Assembly: GCA_024760905.1 (NCBI GenBank)
Contig: CM045734.1
Coordinates: 36,403,564 to 36,467,563 of the forward strand
Source of the DNA: Plotosus lineatus
Taxonomy: Eukaryota; Chordata; Actinopteri; Siluriformes; Plotosidae
Length of the DNA stretch: 64,000 bases
Direction of reading: 5' to 3'
A program made the translations under genes and the position numbers. The notes beneath the pieces were generated by a model that was not told the origin of the DNA, did no database searches, and saw only the letters and a program-made list of their open reading frames with translations. Shown here piece after piece: positions 33,859 through 47,356 of the stretch (position 1 is the first letter of the stretch; each line of letters starts with the position of its first letter).

Positions 33859-33992
33859 TCCTAGTTTATATCCACTTTACTGCTATTTATTTTTTTGTTA
33901 GTTTGTTTGTTTTATTGCACAGTGCTTTCAGTGTACATACACTATATCCCAGGTGTTTAGAGTTTCTATTTCTATTTTATTTTATTTTTTTT
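33859..33992 (+). mobile_element. Rex1/L2-like 3' region, left part
   Basis: AT-rich sequence with TATATCCACTTTACTGC and ATTGCACAGTGCTTTCAGTG, in the style of the 3' region of the LINE at 27.6-28.1 kb. The matching right part follows the RTE element at 37,094. The assignment depends mainly on the right-hand part. Confidence 0.45.
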
Positions 33993-36900
33993 AATGCAGC
34001 CATGAGGTGGGGGAGGGGGGCATCTAACCAGTGTCTCTCCCCCTTATGCCGGTCTCAAGCCCGGATAAATGCAGAGGGTTGCAACAGGAAGGGCATCCGG
34101 CGTAAAACTTCTGTCACATTAAAAATGCTAATGGTCAAAACAAAATTCATACTGGATCGGTCGAAGCCCGGGTTAACAATGACCGCCATCAGTGCTGTGA
34201 ACCAACAGGGTGCTGATGGAAATTGGACTACTGTTGGTCGAAGACGTCGAAGAAGGAGAGGCGGGAGGCGTGTCCGTAGGCAGAGAGAGAAGCGGAAATG
34301 CATGAGCCTAGGACTGAGAGTAGGGACTTTGAATGTTGGAACTATGCAAGGAAAAGATAGGGAGCTGGCTGACATGATGCAGAGGAGGAAGGTAGACATA
34401 CTGTGTGTTCAGGAGACCAGGTGGAAGGCTAGAAGCTTAGGAGTAGGGTTTAAGCTGTTTTATCATGGTGTGGATGGGAAGAGAAATGGAGTAGGAGTCA
34501 TCTTGAAGGAGGGGTTTGTCAGGAATGTTCTACAAGTGAAACGAATGTCAGACAGAGTGATGAGTCTCAAGTTAGAAATTGAAGGCGTGATGGTCAATGT
34601 TGTTAGTGCTTATGCCCCACAGGCAGGATGTGAGCGAGAAGAGAAGGAGAGATTATTGATGCAGAGTACCCCCAGAGGTGAAAGAGTGGTCATTGGGGCA
34701 GACTTCAATGGACATGTTGGTGCAGGCAACAGAGGGGACGAGGAAGTGATGGGCAGGTTTGGTATCCAGGACAGGAACACAGAAGGACAGATGTTGATTG
34801 ATTTTGCAAAAAGGATGGAAATGGCTGTAGTGAATACTTTCTTCAAGAAGAAACAGGAGCATAGGGTGACTTATGAAAGCGGAGGTAAGAGCACACAGGT
34901 GGACTACATCTTGTGTAGGCGATGTAATTTGAAGGAAGTCAGTGACTGCAAAGTAGTAGTGGGTGAGAGTGTTGCCAAACAGCATAGGATGGTGGTGTGC
35001 AGGATGACACTGATGGTGAGAAAGGTGGAAAAGGCAAAGGCAGAGCAGAAGACAAAGTGGTGGAAGCTGAAAAAGGAAGAGTGTCATGTTGTCTTCAAGG
35101 AGGAGTTGAAACAGGCTTTGGGTAGTCAGGAAGTGCTTCCAGATGACTGGACAACCACAGTCAATGTGATCAGGGAGACCAGTAGGAGAGTACTTGGTGT
35201 GTCCTCTGGAAGGAAAGTAGATAAGGAAACTTGGTGGTGGAATGAGGAAGTGCAGGAGTGTGTACAAAAGAAGAGGTTAGCCAAGAAGAAGTGGGACATT
35301 GAGAGGACCGAAGAGAGTAAACAGGAATACAGGGAGACACAGCGTAAGGCGAAGGTAGCGGTGTCAAAGGCCAAACAGAGGGCGTATGATGACTTGTATG
35401 ATAGGTTGGACAGTAAGGAGGGAGAAAATGATTTATGCAGGTTAGCACAGCAGAGAAATAGAGATGGGAAAGACGTGCAGCAAGTTAGAGTGATAAAGGA
35501 CACAGAGGGAAATGTATTGACTGATGACAGAAGTGTGCTGGGAAGATGGAAAGAGTACTTTGAAGAGCTGATGAATGAGGAAAATGAGAGAGAAAAAAGA
35601 GTAGAAGGGGTGACCGTTGAGGACCAGGAATTAGCAATTATTAGTAAGGGAGAAGTGAGGAGGGCATTGACGAGGATGAAGAGTGGAAAGGCAGTTGGCC
35701 CTGATGACTTACCAGTTGAGGTATGGAAGTGTCTAGGGGAGGTAGAAGTAGATTTTCTGACAAGAATATTCAACAAGGTCTTAGAAAGTGAGCAGATGCC
35801 AGAGGAATGGAGAAGTGTGCTTGTGCCTATTTTTAAGAACAAGGGAGATGTACAGAGCTGTGGCAACTACAGAGGGATAAAGTTGATGAGCCATACAATG
35901 AAGTTATGGGAAAGAATAGTGGAATCTAGACTAAGGGCAGAGGTCAGCATTTGTGAACAACAGTTTGGTTTCATGCCAAGAAAGAGCACCACAGATGCAG
36001 TGTTTGCTTTGAGGATGTTAATAGAGAAGTACAGAGAAGGTCAGAAGGAGCTGCATTGTGCCTTTGTGGATCTGGAGAAAGCATATGACAGGGTGCCGAT
36101 TGAAGAAATGTGGTATTGTATGAGGAAGTCTGGAGTGGCAGAGAAGTATGTTAGAGTGGTGCAGGACATGTATGAGAGATGTAAGACTGTGGTCAGGTGT
36201 GCTGTCGGTGTGACAGAAGAGTTCAAGGTGGAGGTGGGACTGCATCAAGGGTCAGCTCTCAGCCCCTTCTTTTTTTCTATGGTGATGGACAGGCTGACAG
36301 ATGGGGTTAGACAAGAATCTCCATGGACTATGATGTTTGCAGATGACATCGTGATCTGTAGTGAGAGCAGAGAACAAGTGGAGGAAAATCTAGAGAGGTG
36401 GAGGTATGCCCTGGAAAGGAGGGGATTGAAGGTTAGTCTCAGTAAGACAGAATACATGTGTGTGAACGACAAGGACCGAAGAGGAACGGTGAGGTTACAT
36501 GGGGCAGAGATAAAGAAGGTGGAGGATTTTAAGTACTTGGGCTCAACAATCCAGAGCAATGGAGAGTGTGGAAAAGAGGTGAAGAAGCGCGTGCAGGCAG
36601 GTTGGAATGGATGGAGAAAAGTGTCCGGTGTGATGTGTGATAGGAGAGTATCGGCAAGAATGAAGGGAAAAATGTACAAGACGGTGATGAGGCCAGCGAT
36701 GTTGTATGACTTAGAAACAGTGGTGCTGAGGAAAAGGCAGGAAGCAGAGCTGGAGGTGGCAGAGATGAAAATGTTGAGGTTCTCTTTGGGAGTAACGAGG
36801 ATGGATAGGATCAGAAATGAGTACATCAGAGGGACAGCACATGTTAGATGTTTTGGAGACAAAATCAGAGAGGCTAGATTGAGATGGTTTGGACATGTAC

Positions 36901-37093
36901 AGAGGAGGGATAGTGAGTATATTGGTAGTAGGATGCTGAGATTTATGGATGTGGTGAAGGCGGACCTGAAGGTCGTTGGAGTAAAAGTAGAAGATGCAGA
37001 GGATAGGGAGAAATGGAGGCAGATCATTTGCTGTGGCGACCCCTGAAGGGAACAGCCGAAAGGAAAAGAAGAAGAAGAAGAAGAAGAAGAAGA
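33993..37093 (+). mobile_element. RTE-type LINE copy 4, full length
   Basis: A 3.1-kb plus-oriented element from AATGCAGCCATGAGG to the (GAA)n tail at about 37,068-37,093. Its 5' and 3' termini match copy 3, and the two are head to head with about 2 kb between them. The flanks are T-rich (TATTTCTATTTTATTTTA left; ATTTCTTTTTTTTTTCTATT right), so the target duplication cannot be fixed. Confidence 0.9.
34125..37046 (+). CDS. RTE retrotransposon protein, open frame with three in-frame deletions
   Basis: The frame gives 973 residues from the conserved start Met and encodes the same endonuclease plus reverse transcriptase as copy 3. It keeps LNVGT, QETRWK, SAYAP, GADFNGHVG, VDYILCRR, FVDLEKAYD, LHQGSALSP and FADD. 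Compared with copy 3 it lacks three short pieces, all multiples of three: 3 codons after QETRWK, 6 codons before MQSTPRGE, and 15 codons near the C-terminus that remove the LELPG..RGRPKRR segment. The frame is also open upstream through the leader and into flanking microsatellite, which is not element coding sequence. Loss of the basic C-terminal motif may impair RNA or DNA binding, so activity is doubtful. Confidence 0.9.
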   Translation: MLMVKTKFILDRSKPGLTMTAISAVNQQGADGNWTTVGRRRRRRRGGRRVRRQREKRKCMSLGLRVGTLNVGTMQGKDRELADMMQRRKVDILCVQETRWKARSLGVGFKLFYHGVDGKRNGVGVILKEGFVRNVLQVKRMSDRVMSLKLEIEGVMVNVVSAYAPQAGCEREEKERLLMQSTPRGERVVIGADFNGHVGAGNRGDEEVMGRFGIQDRNTEGQMLIDFAKRMEMAVVNTFFKKKQEHRVTYESGGKSTQVDYILCRRCNLKEVSDCKVVVGESVAKQHRMVVCRMTLMVRKVEKAKAEQKTKWWKLKKEECHVVFKEELKQALGSQEVLPDDWTTTVNVIRETSRRVLGVSSGRKVDKETWWWNEEVQECVQKKRLAKKKWDIERTEESKQEYRETQRKAKVAVSKAKQRAYDDLYDRLDSKEGENDLCRLAQQRNRDGKDVQQVRVIKDTEGNVLTDDRSVLGRWKEYFEELMNEENEREKRVEGVTVEDQELAIISKGEVRRALTRMKSGKAVGPDDLPVEVWKCLGEVEVDFLTRIFNKVLESEQMPEEWRSVLVPIFKNKGDVQSCGNYRGIKLMSHTMKLWERIVESRLRAEVSICEQQFGFMPRKSTTDAVFALRMLIEKYREGQKELHCAFVDLEKAYDRVPIEEMWYCMRKSGVAEKYVRVVQDMYERCKTVVRCAVGVTEEFKVEVGLHQGSALSPFFFSMVMDRLTDGVRQESPWTMMFADDIVICSESREQVEENLERWRYALERRGLKVSLSKTEYMCVNDKDRRGTVRLHGAEIKKVEDFKYLGSTIQSNGECGKEVKKRVQAGWNGWRKVSGVMCDRRVSARMKGKMYKTVMRPAMLYDLETVVLRKRQEAELEVAEMKMLRFSLGVTRMDRIRNEYIRGTAHVRCFGDKIREARLRWFGHVQRRDSEYIGSRMLRFMDVVKADLKVVGVKVEDAEDREKWRQIICCGDP

Positions 37094-37275
37094 TTTCTTT
37101 TTTTTTTCTATTTTTAAAACTTTGCAAATATAATTGCTTGTGTTGATATTCTGCTCTTGACAGTTTTGATTGCAGTTTATTGTCTTGTTTGTAAGTTTTT
37201 TAAAGCTGACAGTCTTATTCAAAGGTTGTGTGAACATAAAGACAATAAAGACTCTTGAAACTTGAATCTTGAAGT
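37094..37275 (+). mobile_element. Rex1/L2-like 3' end, right part
   Basis: It contains TTTATTGTCTTGTTTGTAAG and, at the end, GACAATAAAGACTCTTGAAA followed by CTTGAATCTTGAAG. This parallels 28,005-28,111 (CTATTGTCTTGTTTGCACC; GACAATAAAGACTCTTAATT), so RTE copy 4 is inserted in the 3' region of another Rex1/L2-like copy. Confidence 0.65.
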
Positions 37276-37536
37276 TATTAATATTAATTATGCTTGAGTG
37301 AAGTATGAAAAATCTAATAAGAGTATAGTACAGTAATAATATGCAATTACTCCAGACGTCCTTGCTTTGTAAGTGCTGTATATCGTGTAAGCTCTGCACT
37401 CTAAATTACACTTGATCAGGCAGAAGAACAGAGAACTAATTATGTGAAACAGTCAGAAGTGCACAGAGCACAAAGTTTCAGAGCTTCATTTGGACCATGC
37501 CCAGGAGAACCCTGAGGCCTCACTCGCTCTCTTTCT

Positions 37537-41049
<3,513 letters not shown>

Positions 41050-41470
41050 AATTTACAGTGGAAGTGACTTCCTTGAGTGTTTTGCAAGTCTTCCGTGTTA
41101 TCCGCCACCATTCCGCAAACATTCCGCATGTGTTCCGCAAACCCTCCGTGAGTATTCCGTGGGGATTCTGTGGCCACTTTTGACCACCCGTGAGAAGGAG
41201 GAATGCTCACAGAACGTTCTTGGAAGACTTGCGGAATAAAAGGAACGATCACGGAACATTTGCGGAAGGGACGGAAAGTTTGCGGAAGGACTGCGGAACG
41301 TGAGGGAACACCGTCAGAAATTTTTTCCATGAACGTGGAACATTCGTGGAAGATTTTGGCCTGACGGAAGACGAGGAATACCTTCGGAATCGTACCGAAG
41401 GACACGGAAGATGACGGAATGACTGCGGAATGACTGAGGAACGTTGGAGGATGACTGCGGTTTTGCTTCC
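41050..41470. repeat. Array of TTCCG/CGGAA motifs at ~11-bp spacing, inverted about its middle
   Basis: From about 41,065 to 41,175 the plus strand repeats TTCCGYR-type motifs, and successive CCG starts are 9, 11, 11, 11, 11, 11 and 11 bp apart. From about 41,198 to 41,460 the motif is inverted (GCGGAA), and successive GGAA positions are mostly 11, sometimes 9 or 10, bp apart. Roughly ten units lie in the first orientation and more than twenty in the second. The units share only the core and differ in the other bases, so this is not an ordinary minisatellite. I do not recognise the element; see the findings. Confidence 0.85.
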
Positions 41471-42051
41471 GCGAGTCTGCCGCGCTCCTTTGAAATGGGG
41501 GTATTATGCTTCATTAAACCTCCATGTTTTGAAGGGCATGGCTGAGCGTATCCATGATATAACAAAAGCTTCCCAAGCTTCTTCTTACTATTTCTACTTT
41601 TGTCAAACAGGATGTCACAAAAAAACACAAAACACAAAAACCAGCTATTTATTGTGATAAATATACAAAGAAAGAGACAATAAGGACACAAAGGAGCATT
41701 CTACCTTCCCATCATGCTTTTATAAAATCACCGGAATTCATCATGGCTGTGGTGACTGGTTCTGTAAATTCTATGTATATATAATGAGGTAAAAATTATT
41801 CTAGTATTGCAGGAGTTGTCATGGTAACATTAGAAAACTGTATGTGCATTAGCAGTAATTTAGAGGTATTTGCAAACTTTCAGGATCTGATCAAAATAAA
41901 TACAGTAGTTTCCTGCTTAAAAGACAATTTATGCATTATTACAAACAATATGCAAACTGATTCCTCTGACTGATTCTTCCACTGAAGGCTGACTCCTCAG
42001 CTGATTTATCAGCTATCTTCATTTTTTAAATTCTCCAATGAAACATCATTA
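41471..42051. other. Unique sequence, no gene seen
   Basis: AT-rich DNA right of the TTCCG/CGGAA array. I looked here and on the left side for terminal inverted repeats that would bound the array and found none convincing. Confidence 0.5.
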
Positions 42052-42175
42052 TAGGTAGGTAAAGTCCGTTGGGCTTTTTACAATCGAGCTATAGTGGCTA
42101 ATCGGACTGGCACTTATCCCTGGTTTCCATAGGGTGAAGCGACTAGGAGTACAACTCCTCCTGGATGGGACGCTA
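42052..42175 (-). mobile_element. SINE tail fragment, same type as the nested SINE at 19.4 kb
   Basis: In the minus orientation it reads CTAGCGTCCCATCCAGGAGG, then GTACTCCTAGTCGCTTCACC, then GGATAAGTGCCAGTCCGATT, and ends in a short (ACCT)n tail. It matches the tail of the SINE at 19,401-19,560. It is 5' truncated, and CATTATA on both sides may be a short target duplication. Confidence 0.75.
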
Positions 42176-43179
42176 GAAAACATTATAATAATTATTATAT
42201 TATTATATTTCACAGCTCAGTATCGCAGTAATCTGGTGAAACATGTTCAGAATAGCCGAGTAAGCTGTACAAGCCAAACAGATGTTTTTATGTTTTCAGT
42301 ATGAAAGCTCTGGGGACTAAGGTCTAAGGTCTAAGGACTAGCTTTTGAAATATTTAGCTAGGTTAACTAGCCATGATTGACTCACGGGTCATTTGTACAT
42401 AGCTCATAGTGTAGTTAATGTCAGAACATAAACATTTTTGGATTTGCCTTTTCGACTGATGAGACAGTGACTGACAGTCATTATTGGGATTTTTCAGTAG
42501 TTTTGTTAGCAAACTTTCTTTAAAATACAGCTTTTTTTTCTTTTCTTCTGAGATTTTTTTCCTGATGTTATTTCACCGGTGTGTTCTGGTTTATGTGTAT
42601 GGCCATGGCCAGGTGCTTTTCAATGCCCTTTTCTGAGTGAATGATATGTAATTAATCACTGTGGAGCTTGCTTCTGTAATCCTAGCGTACGGTAAACACA
42701 TCATATAACACACGTGTTGAAAAACACAAACGTTTAAATCAATGTGTTGTTACATGGGCTAAATTCGTTGGAGAATGCTCATGTAAAGCACAAGGGAGGG
42801 TTTCAAGCTGTTAGCATCAAACCATCCCATTGTCTTTTATTTGACCAGCCGGCTGGTGACTTCAGCTCAGTTGAACGATCAGTGATTTAAAAAATCCTAA
42901 CCACTGACTGACCTACGGCCCAGCAGTGCTCTATCTACATACGATCCACAACCGCGGGAATCTTCCTCGACCCAACCCTAAAAAAAAGGATGTGAGAAAT
43001 TAGATACTTTAACTTCTCCTCATTCTTCACCCTTCTGTCTCGTTCACTTTAATGAAGCATCTGTCTAAACTACGCAGCCTTCGTTTTTTTTATCCCGTAT
43101 TGTGTGATCTGGCACAATTCCAAACACACTGTAATGTTAGGTATCATTTACAAAGTCTTCAGCAAGATAGATACGTGGC
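42176..43179. other. Unique sequence, no gene seen
   Basis: No repeat family and no convincing frame. A small direct repeat (CTAAGGTCTAAGG) lies near 42,317. Confidence 0.5.
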
Positions 43180-43536
43180 TTAAGCTTTTATAACAGAAGG
43201 AATCAGCTTGGACAGGGCCGACATGTAGGCCTGTGTAGTGCTCAAGTCGTGCATGCAAGACTTCTTTTTTTTTTTTTTTCCTTCAACACTACAGCGGAAA
43301 TCTCACACAGATCATCTTGTTCTTTGAATGTATTTTTGATAGCTGCTGACACTAATGCAGCCCCAGACCGAAACTCTATACCCACGTCTGTTTTTTTTTT
43401 ATAAGATATGCGTAGGTATCTCATAACATCATCATTTAATAATTTCTGGAACACAGTGATGTGCTCTTGTTGTTTTGATAATATAAACCTGTTGTTGTTT
43501 ACTCTGAAAATGTCATTAAACAAGTAAGCAAGTAGA
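43180..43536 (-). CDS. Possible terminal exon of an unrecognised gene (minus strand)
   Basis: A minus-strand frame reads as ordinary protein sequence, unlike the repeat frames around it (for example VFQKLLNDDVMRYLRISY and EFRSGAALVSAAIKN). A pyrimidine-rich tract (TTTTCTTTTCTTAAACCCAAAG) precedes it and could be a splice acceptor; a second possible acceptor (GACATTTTCAG) lies at about 43,507. Near 43,265-43,279 a run of 15 A shifts the frame. In the other frame the sequence continues as SCMHDLSTTQAYMSALSKLI to a TAA at 43,180. It has no known motif I can name and no signal or membrane segment. It may be a pseudogene exon, a true last exon with a homopolymer error, or chance. Confidence 0.3.
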
Positions 43537-44043
43537 CTTTGGGTTTAAGAAAAGAAAACCTGAGGCACTCGGTAAGTAATCTATATTTTATTGCCGTGAT
43601 ATCCGTGATAGAGAAACGCTCCTATTTAATTCTTTTGTTCAGTCACCTCAGCAATAGGTTGCTTGTTAGCTGTGCTGTTTGTTTTCTTTCATCTCTTTCG
43701 TCTCATTCCCTCTATTTTTCCTGTGCCCGTGTTAAGGCTGGACTTAGAAGTTATGTGATGAATGAGTGGAAGTTGTATCATTATTAAAGGTGGGAGATGA
43801 TTAATAACGACCATGTGTGTTTTCCTCTGTAGTGTAAATAAAATATATCATTCACGTAATACATGCGACGGCTGGGAGAGTGATTTATGGTGTGTTAAAA
43901 TGCACAGAGAGCCAAAGGCTGAAACCCCTCACACGCACCCAGCAATGACAGTGCTTTTACTGTGGCAAAGCCATGCCTCACACCTTCTACCCTTTCCTTT
44001 TATATGTGCATATGTATGTCTGCATCTATGTGTGTATGTATGT

Positions 44044-44044
<1 letters not shown>
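43537..44044. other. Unique sequence, no gene seen
   Basis: No repeat family is recognised. If the exon call at 43,180-43,536 is right, this would be its upstream intron. Confidence 0.4.
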
Positions 44045-44123
<79 letters not shown>

Positions 44124-44148
44124 CTACATAGCTAGCTAGCTAGCTAGC

Positions 44149-44218
<70 letters not shown>
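44045..44218. repeat. (GATA)n/(GACA)n/(GCTA)n tetranucleotide array
   Basis: About 16 GATA units, then three GACA units, a CAGCTACATA spacer, five CTAG units and about 17 GATA units. The central variants point to point mutation followed by slippage within one array. Confidence 0.95.
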
Positions 44219-44221
<3 letters not shown>

Positions 44222-44336
44222 TGTATCATGTGAAAAATTGGGAGAAGACAGCTAAGCTAAATAAACGTTATGGCCTTGCTACAACAGTACAGCATAGGAT
44301 TTCTCAGATAGACAAACAGTTGTTTATTTGAATTTC

Positions 44337-44533
<197 letters not shown>

Positions 44534-44794
44534 GCATTCTGATGCTCCAATGATAGCCCATATCCTGGGACCTGAAACATCATTACTGACATACTGACAG
44601 TAATGTTCTACATATTGGAAAGTAAATTCCTATCAACTACTTTGTAATCTCTACATGATCTATATAGGAACACCATTTGGAATTAAAATGCTTGATAGCA
44701 AAAAAAAAAACCTTTTTATTTAATTTTAAAGAATTAAACAATTTTCCATTTCAAACATGATTTCCTCGACTTACTGTGAGGTGTTGTGTATACC
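44534..44794. other. Unique spacer, no gene seen
   Basis: No gene or repeat family is recognised, apart from a ten-base A-run near 44,701-44,710. Confidence 0.5.
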
Positions 44795-44876
44795 CTGCAA
44801 GCTGTCCAGGGTGTACTCTGCCTCGCCCAGAGTCAGCTGAGCTAGGTGATGGCTTCCTATAATTAGTATTAAGGAG
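44795..44876 (+). mobile_element. L2-type SINE tail fragment
   Basis: It contains CAAGCTGTCCAGGGTGTACT, then CGCCCAGAGTCAGCTGAGCT and a mutated CCTATAATTAGTATTAAGG end, the tail of the main SINE family in plus orientation. No head is present. Confidence 0.75.
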
Positions 44877-44877
<1 letters not shown>

Positions 44878-44971
<94 letters not shown>

Positions 44972-44977
44972 CACATA

Positions 44978-45008
<31 letters not shown>

Positions 45009-45011
45009 TTG
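44878..45011. repeat. (AT)n/(TG)n compound microsatellite
   Basis: About 43 AT units directly at the 3' end of the SINE tail fragment, then ACATATACACATATG, then about 13 TG units. Confidence 0.95.
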
Positions 45012-45738
45012 TGATCACAAAACTGCTCCATTCCCCATCTACCCAACTTCAAACTTGAATAAATATTTAAATATGTCCATGTCCAAGTTTATTTGTGAAT
45101 CAATGCATAAAAATCTTTAGTGCATCCCTGGGAGATAAAATCATATCAAAATATGTAAATATGTTGAACACAGTTTCTGCAATAATTCAAATACTTCCTA
45201 GCTTACACCTTTTTCATGCTGAATTTTGTGACAAGAGAAAGATCTCATTATTTTCATGTCCTTTTGAGCTTTTGATAAGGTCTCCACAGGTCCAATAACA
45301 ACATGAATGAGAGCACAGGAGCATGCACAATAAACATGGAATGTACACGTGCGTGGAAAAATTGATAACTAAGCACCAGACGTAAGATGCGATTGATTTA
45401 TGCGTAACTTTTCCTGTCCATGTTACATGATGTATCTCCAAGTCTTTCATGCATATTGGCATAATACATTTAAAAAAGGGAAAAACTATTTTTTTTTCTA
45501 AATCTGAACAAAATGTAAAAGGTCACTGTCACACATTTTAGTAAACGTTTCGTGATCAGACCTATATATTAAATATACACCAAACAAGACTTGCTGCAAG
45601 GAACAGGACCCAGGTAACCAGTTATGCATAATTTGTACTGACTGGCCCACCTGTATTTTATGGTTTGAATGTTTTTTTAAGTGTCAAGAATCTGAGTTAC
45701 AGCATTGAAACTCCTTTGTTTTGAATGATCCAGTAGAT
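45012..45738. other. Unique sequence, no gene seen
   Basis: No recognised repeats or genes. Confidence 0.5.
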
Positions 45739-45951
45739 CAGTATAGCCCTCGCAACTGCAACTTCGCGCTTCAATTCATGCGGCTTCAGTGCATCGCGGG
45801 GGGTTTAATATAAAATAAATAAATAAATATTCATCGAATTAAAAAAATAAGGAATTAAGGAAGAATAGGGGGAAAAGTTAAGGACAATGCCACAAAAACA
45901 AGGCCAATTATGCAAAAAAAATAATAAAAAAAAAAAAAATAAAATAATAAA

Positions 45952-46008
<57 letters not shown>

Positions 46009-46330
46009 TGAAATAAAATAAAACAAAACCCTAAACAAACACAAAACAAAAAACAAAATCTCCCATTGAAGCTAGTTACATTGTTGTGAGGTGCACATCT
46101 GTGTATGTGCACATGTACGCATCTGTATATGTGTGTATTTATATTTTATTTACATCTTATGCATTATTTTTGAATGTTTAATTATTGTTATAAGCATATA
46201 TAGCATAGAATATGTATTTATTGATATTATATATACATCAGTCTGGGGGGGGAGTGATCCTACTTCGCAGATTTCGATGGTCACGTGGGGATCTTGGTCT
46301 CAATTAACCGCGGAAAGTGAGGGATCCCTC
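45739..46330 (-). mobile_element. TIR element (MITE), CAGGGATCCCTC family, long copy
   Basis: Minus-oriented copy. The left end has mutated to CAGTATAGCCCTCGC, and the right end is AAAGTGAGGGATCCCTC. The interior has expanded through an (ATAA)n/(AAT)n tract at 45,925-46,010, making this the longest copy at about 592 bp. Confidence 0.83.
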
Positions 46331-47338
46331 TAGTCATATTGCTGCGTCTCATCACTTGTGACTGATCTCGCTATGTGCTAATATCTGACTCGAGGTCATG
46401 GAATAATTGTTAAATGTCTATAATAGATTGAGGAACAATCCATTTTCTAGCCACTTTTTAGTAAAGTTTTCCATTCATTTCTCTTAATTTGCAGCGATAT
46501 TGCTGTGCACACATTGTGAATCACCATTTTAGGTCAAAGTGCACTTTGAAAAGAGGCTGATTTGTCTCTCCCTTTCTCCTTGCATGGCCTGTGAGTAAGA
46601 CACATTGCATGTGCCAGTCTGCGTGGCAGCACATCTCACCTCCAGGGCTGAGATATTGATTAAATCCAAGAGCCCCCTAATTTCTCAACTTCACTACAAG
46701 ACATGTTACCCATACAGCCTTGAAAATGTCTAGGTTACTCAACGTGTTCGTTTGGAATCAGTTCAATAATTCTTGTGTAAAGTACAGAGTGAATTTTCTA
46801 TTCGTGTTGAGTTTATAGGTAATGCAGATGCTTCAAATATGAGGAAAACGTTTCATTTAAGAATAACGTATTATGACTGTTTGTGATTATAATTCTTTCA
46901 AACACAATCACAGTCGTGAGATCTTTATTTTCCTCTTTTCACTCAGACTGCGCCCTCGGTTTTATCTAACATTTCTCACTGAGCTGAGAGAATAATGATT
47001 ATTCTTTCCTCTTAAGAATCCGAGTTAATCTCCTTGAATAAGAAATCCTCAAACATTTCAACAAGGCCAAAATGTGCTGATATCGAGCTGTGTGACCTGG
47101 TCTCAAGGCTGGAGGTAATAGAAGTTGTGTTCAGCAATAAACACAATAACACAATCTTCATATGGACGACGTTGAGGGACCATGTTGTTGCACGCGTTAT
47201 AACAAGAATCTCTGACTCCATCACTTGCTATGAATTTTAAAAGTAATAGCAATTAAATCTGTCAATAAAAATACTTTCAGCTTATTAAAAAATGTATTCA
47301 TTGCTATAAACATGTAAATAAATGTATTTAATATATGT
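46331..47338. other. Unique sequence, no gene recognised
   Basis: No repeat family is recognised. Part of it (46,900-47,240) has open frames on both strands, but neither shows motifs or splice context. It could be conserved non-coding DNA. Confidence 0.45.
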
Positions 47339-47356
47339 ACATGTAATATATAATGA

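Noticed and set aside
34610..35866. Separate genes inside RTE copy 4 on the minus strand
   Set aside because: The same antisense frames appear at the equivalent positions in copies 2 and 3, so they follow from the RTE sequence.
44045..44218. CRISPR array
   Set aside because: The repeats are short uninterrupted tandem units without unique spacers, in an evidently vertebrate genome.
47034..47240. Open frames on both strands of a unique segment
   Set aside because: Neither has motifs, splice sites or biased codon use; overlap of frames on both strands is more typical of chance.
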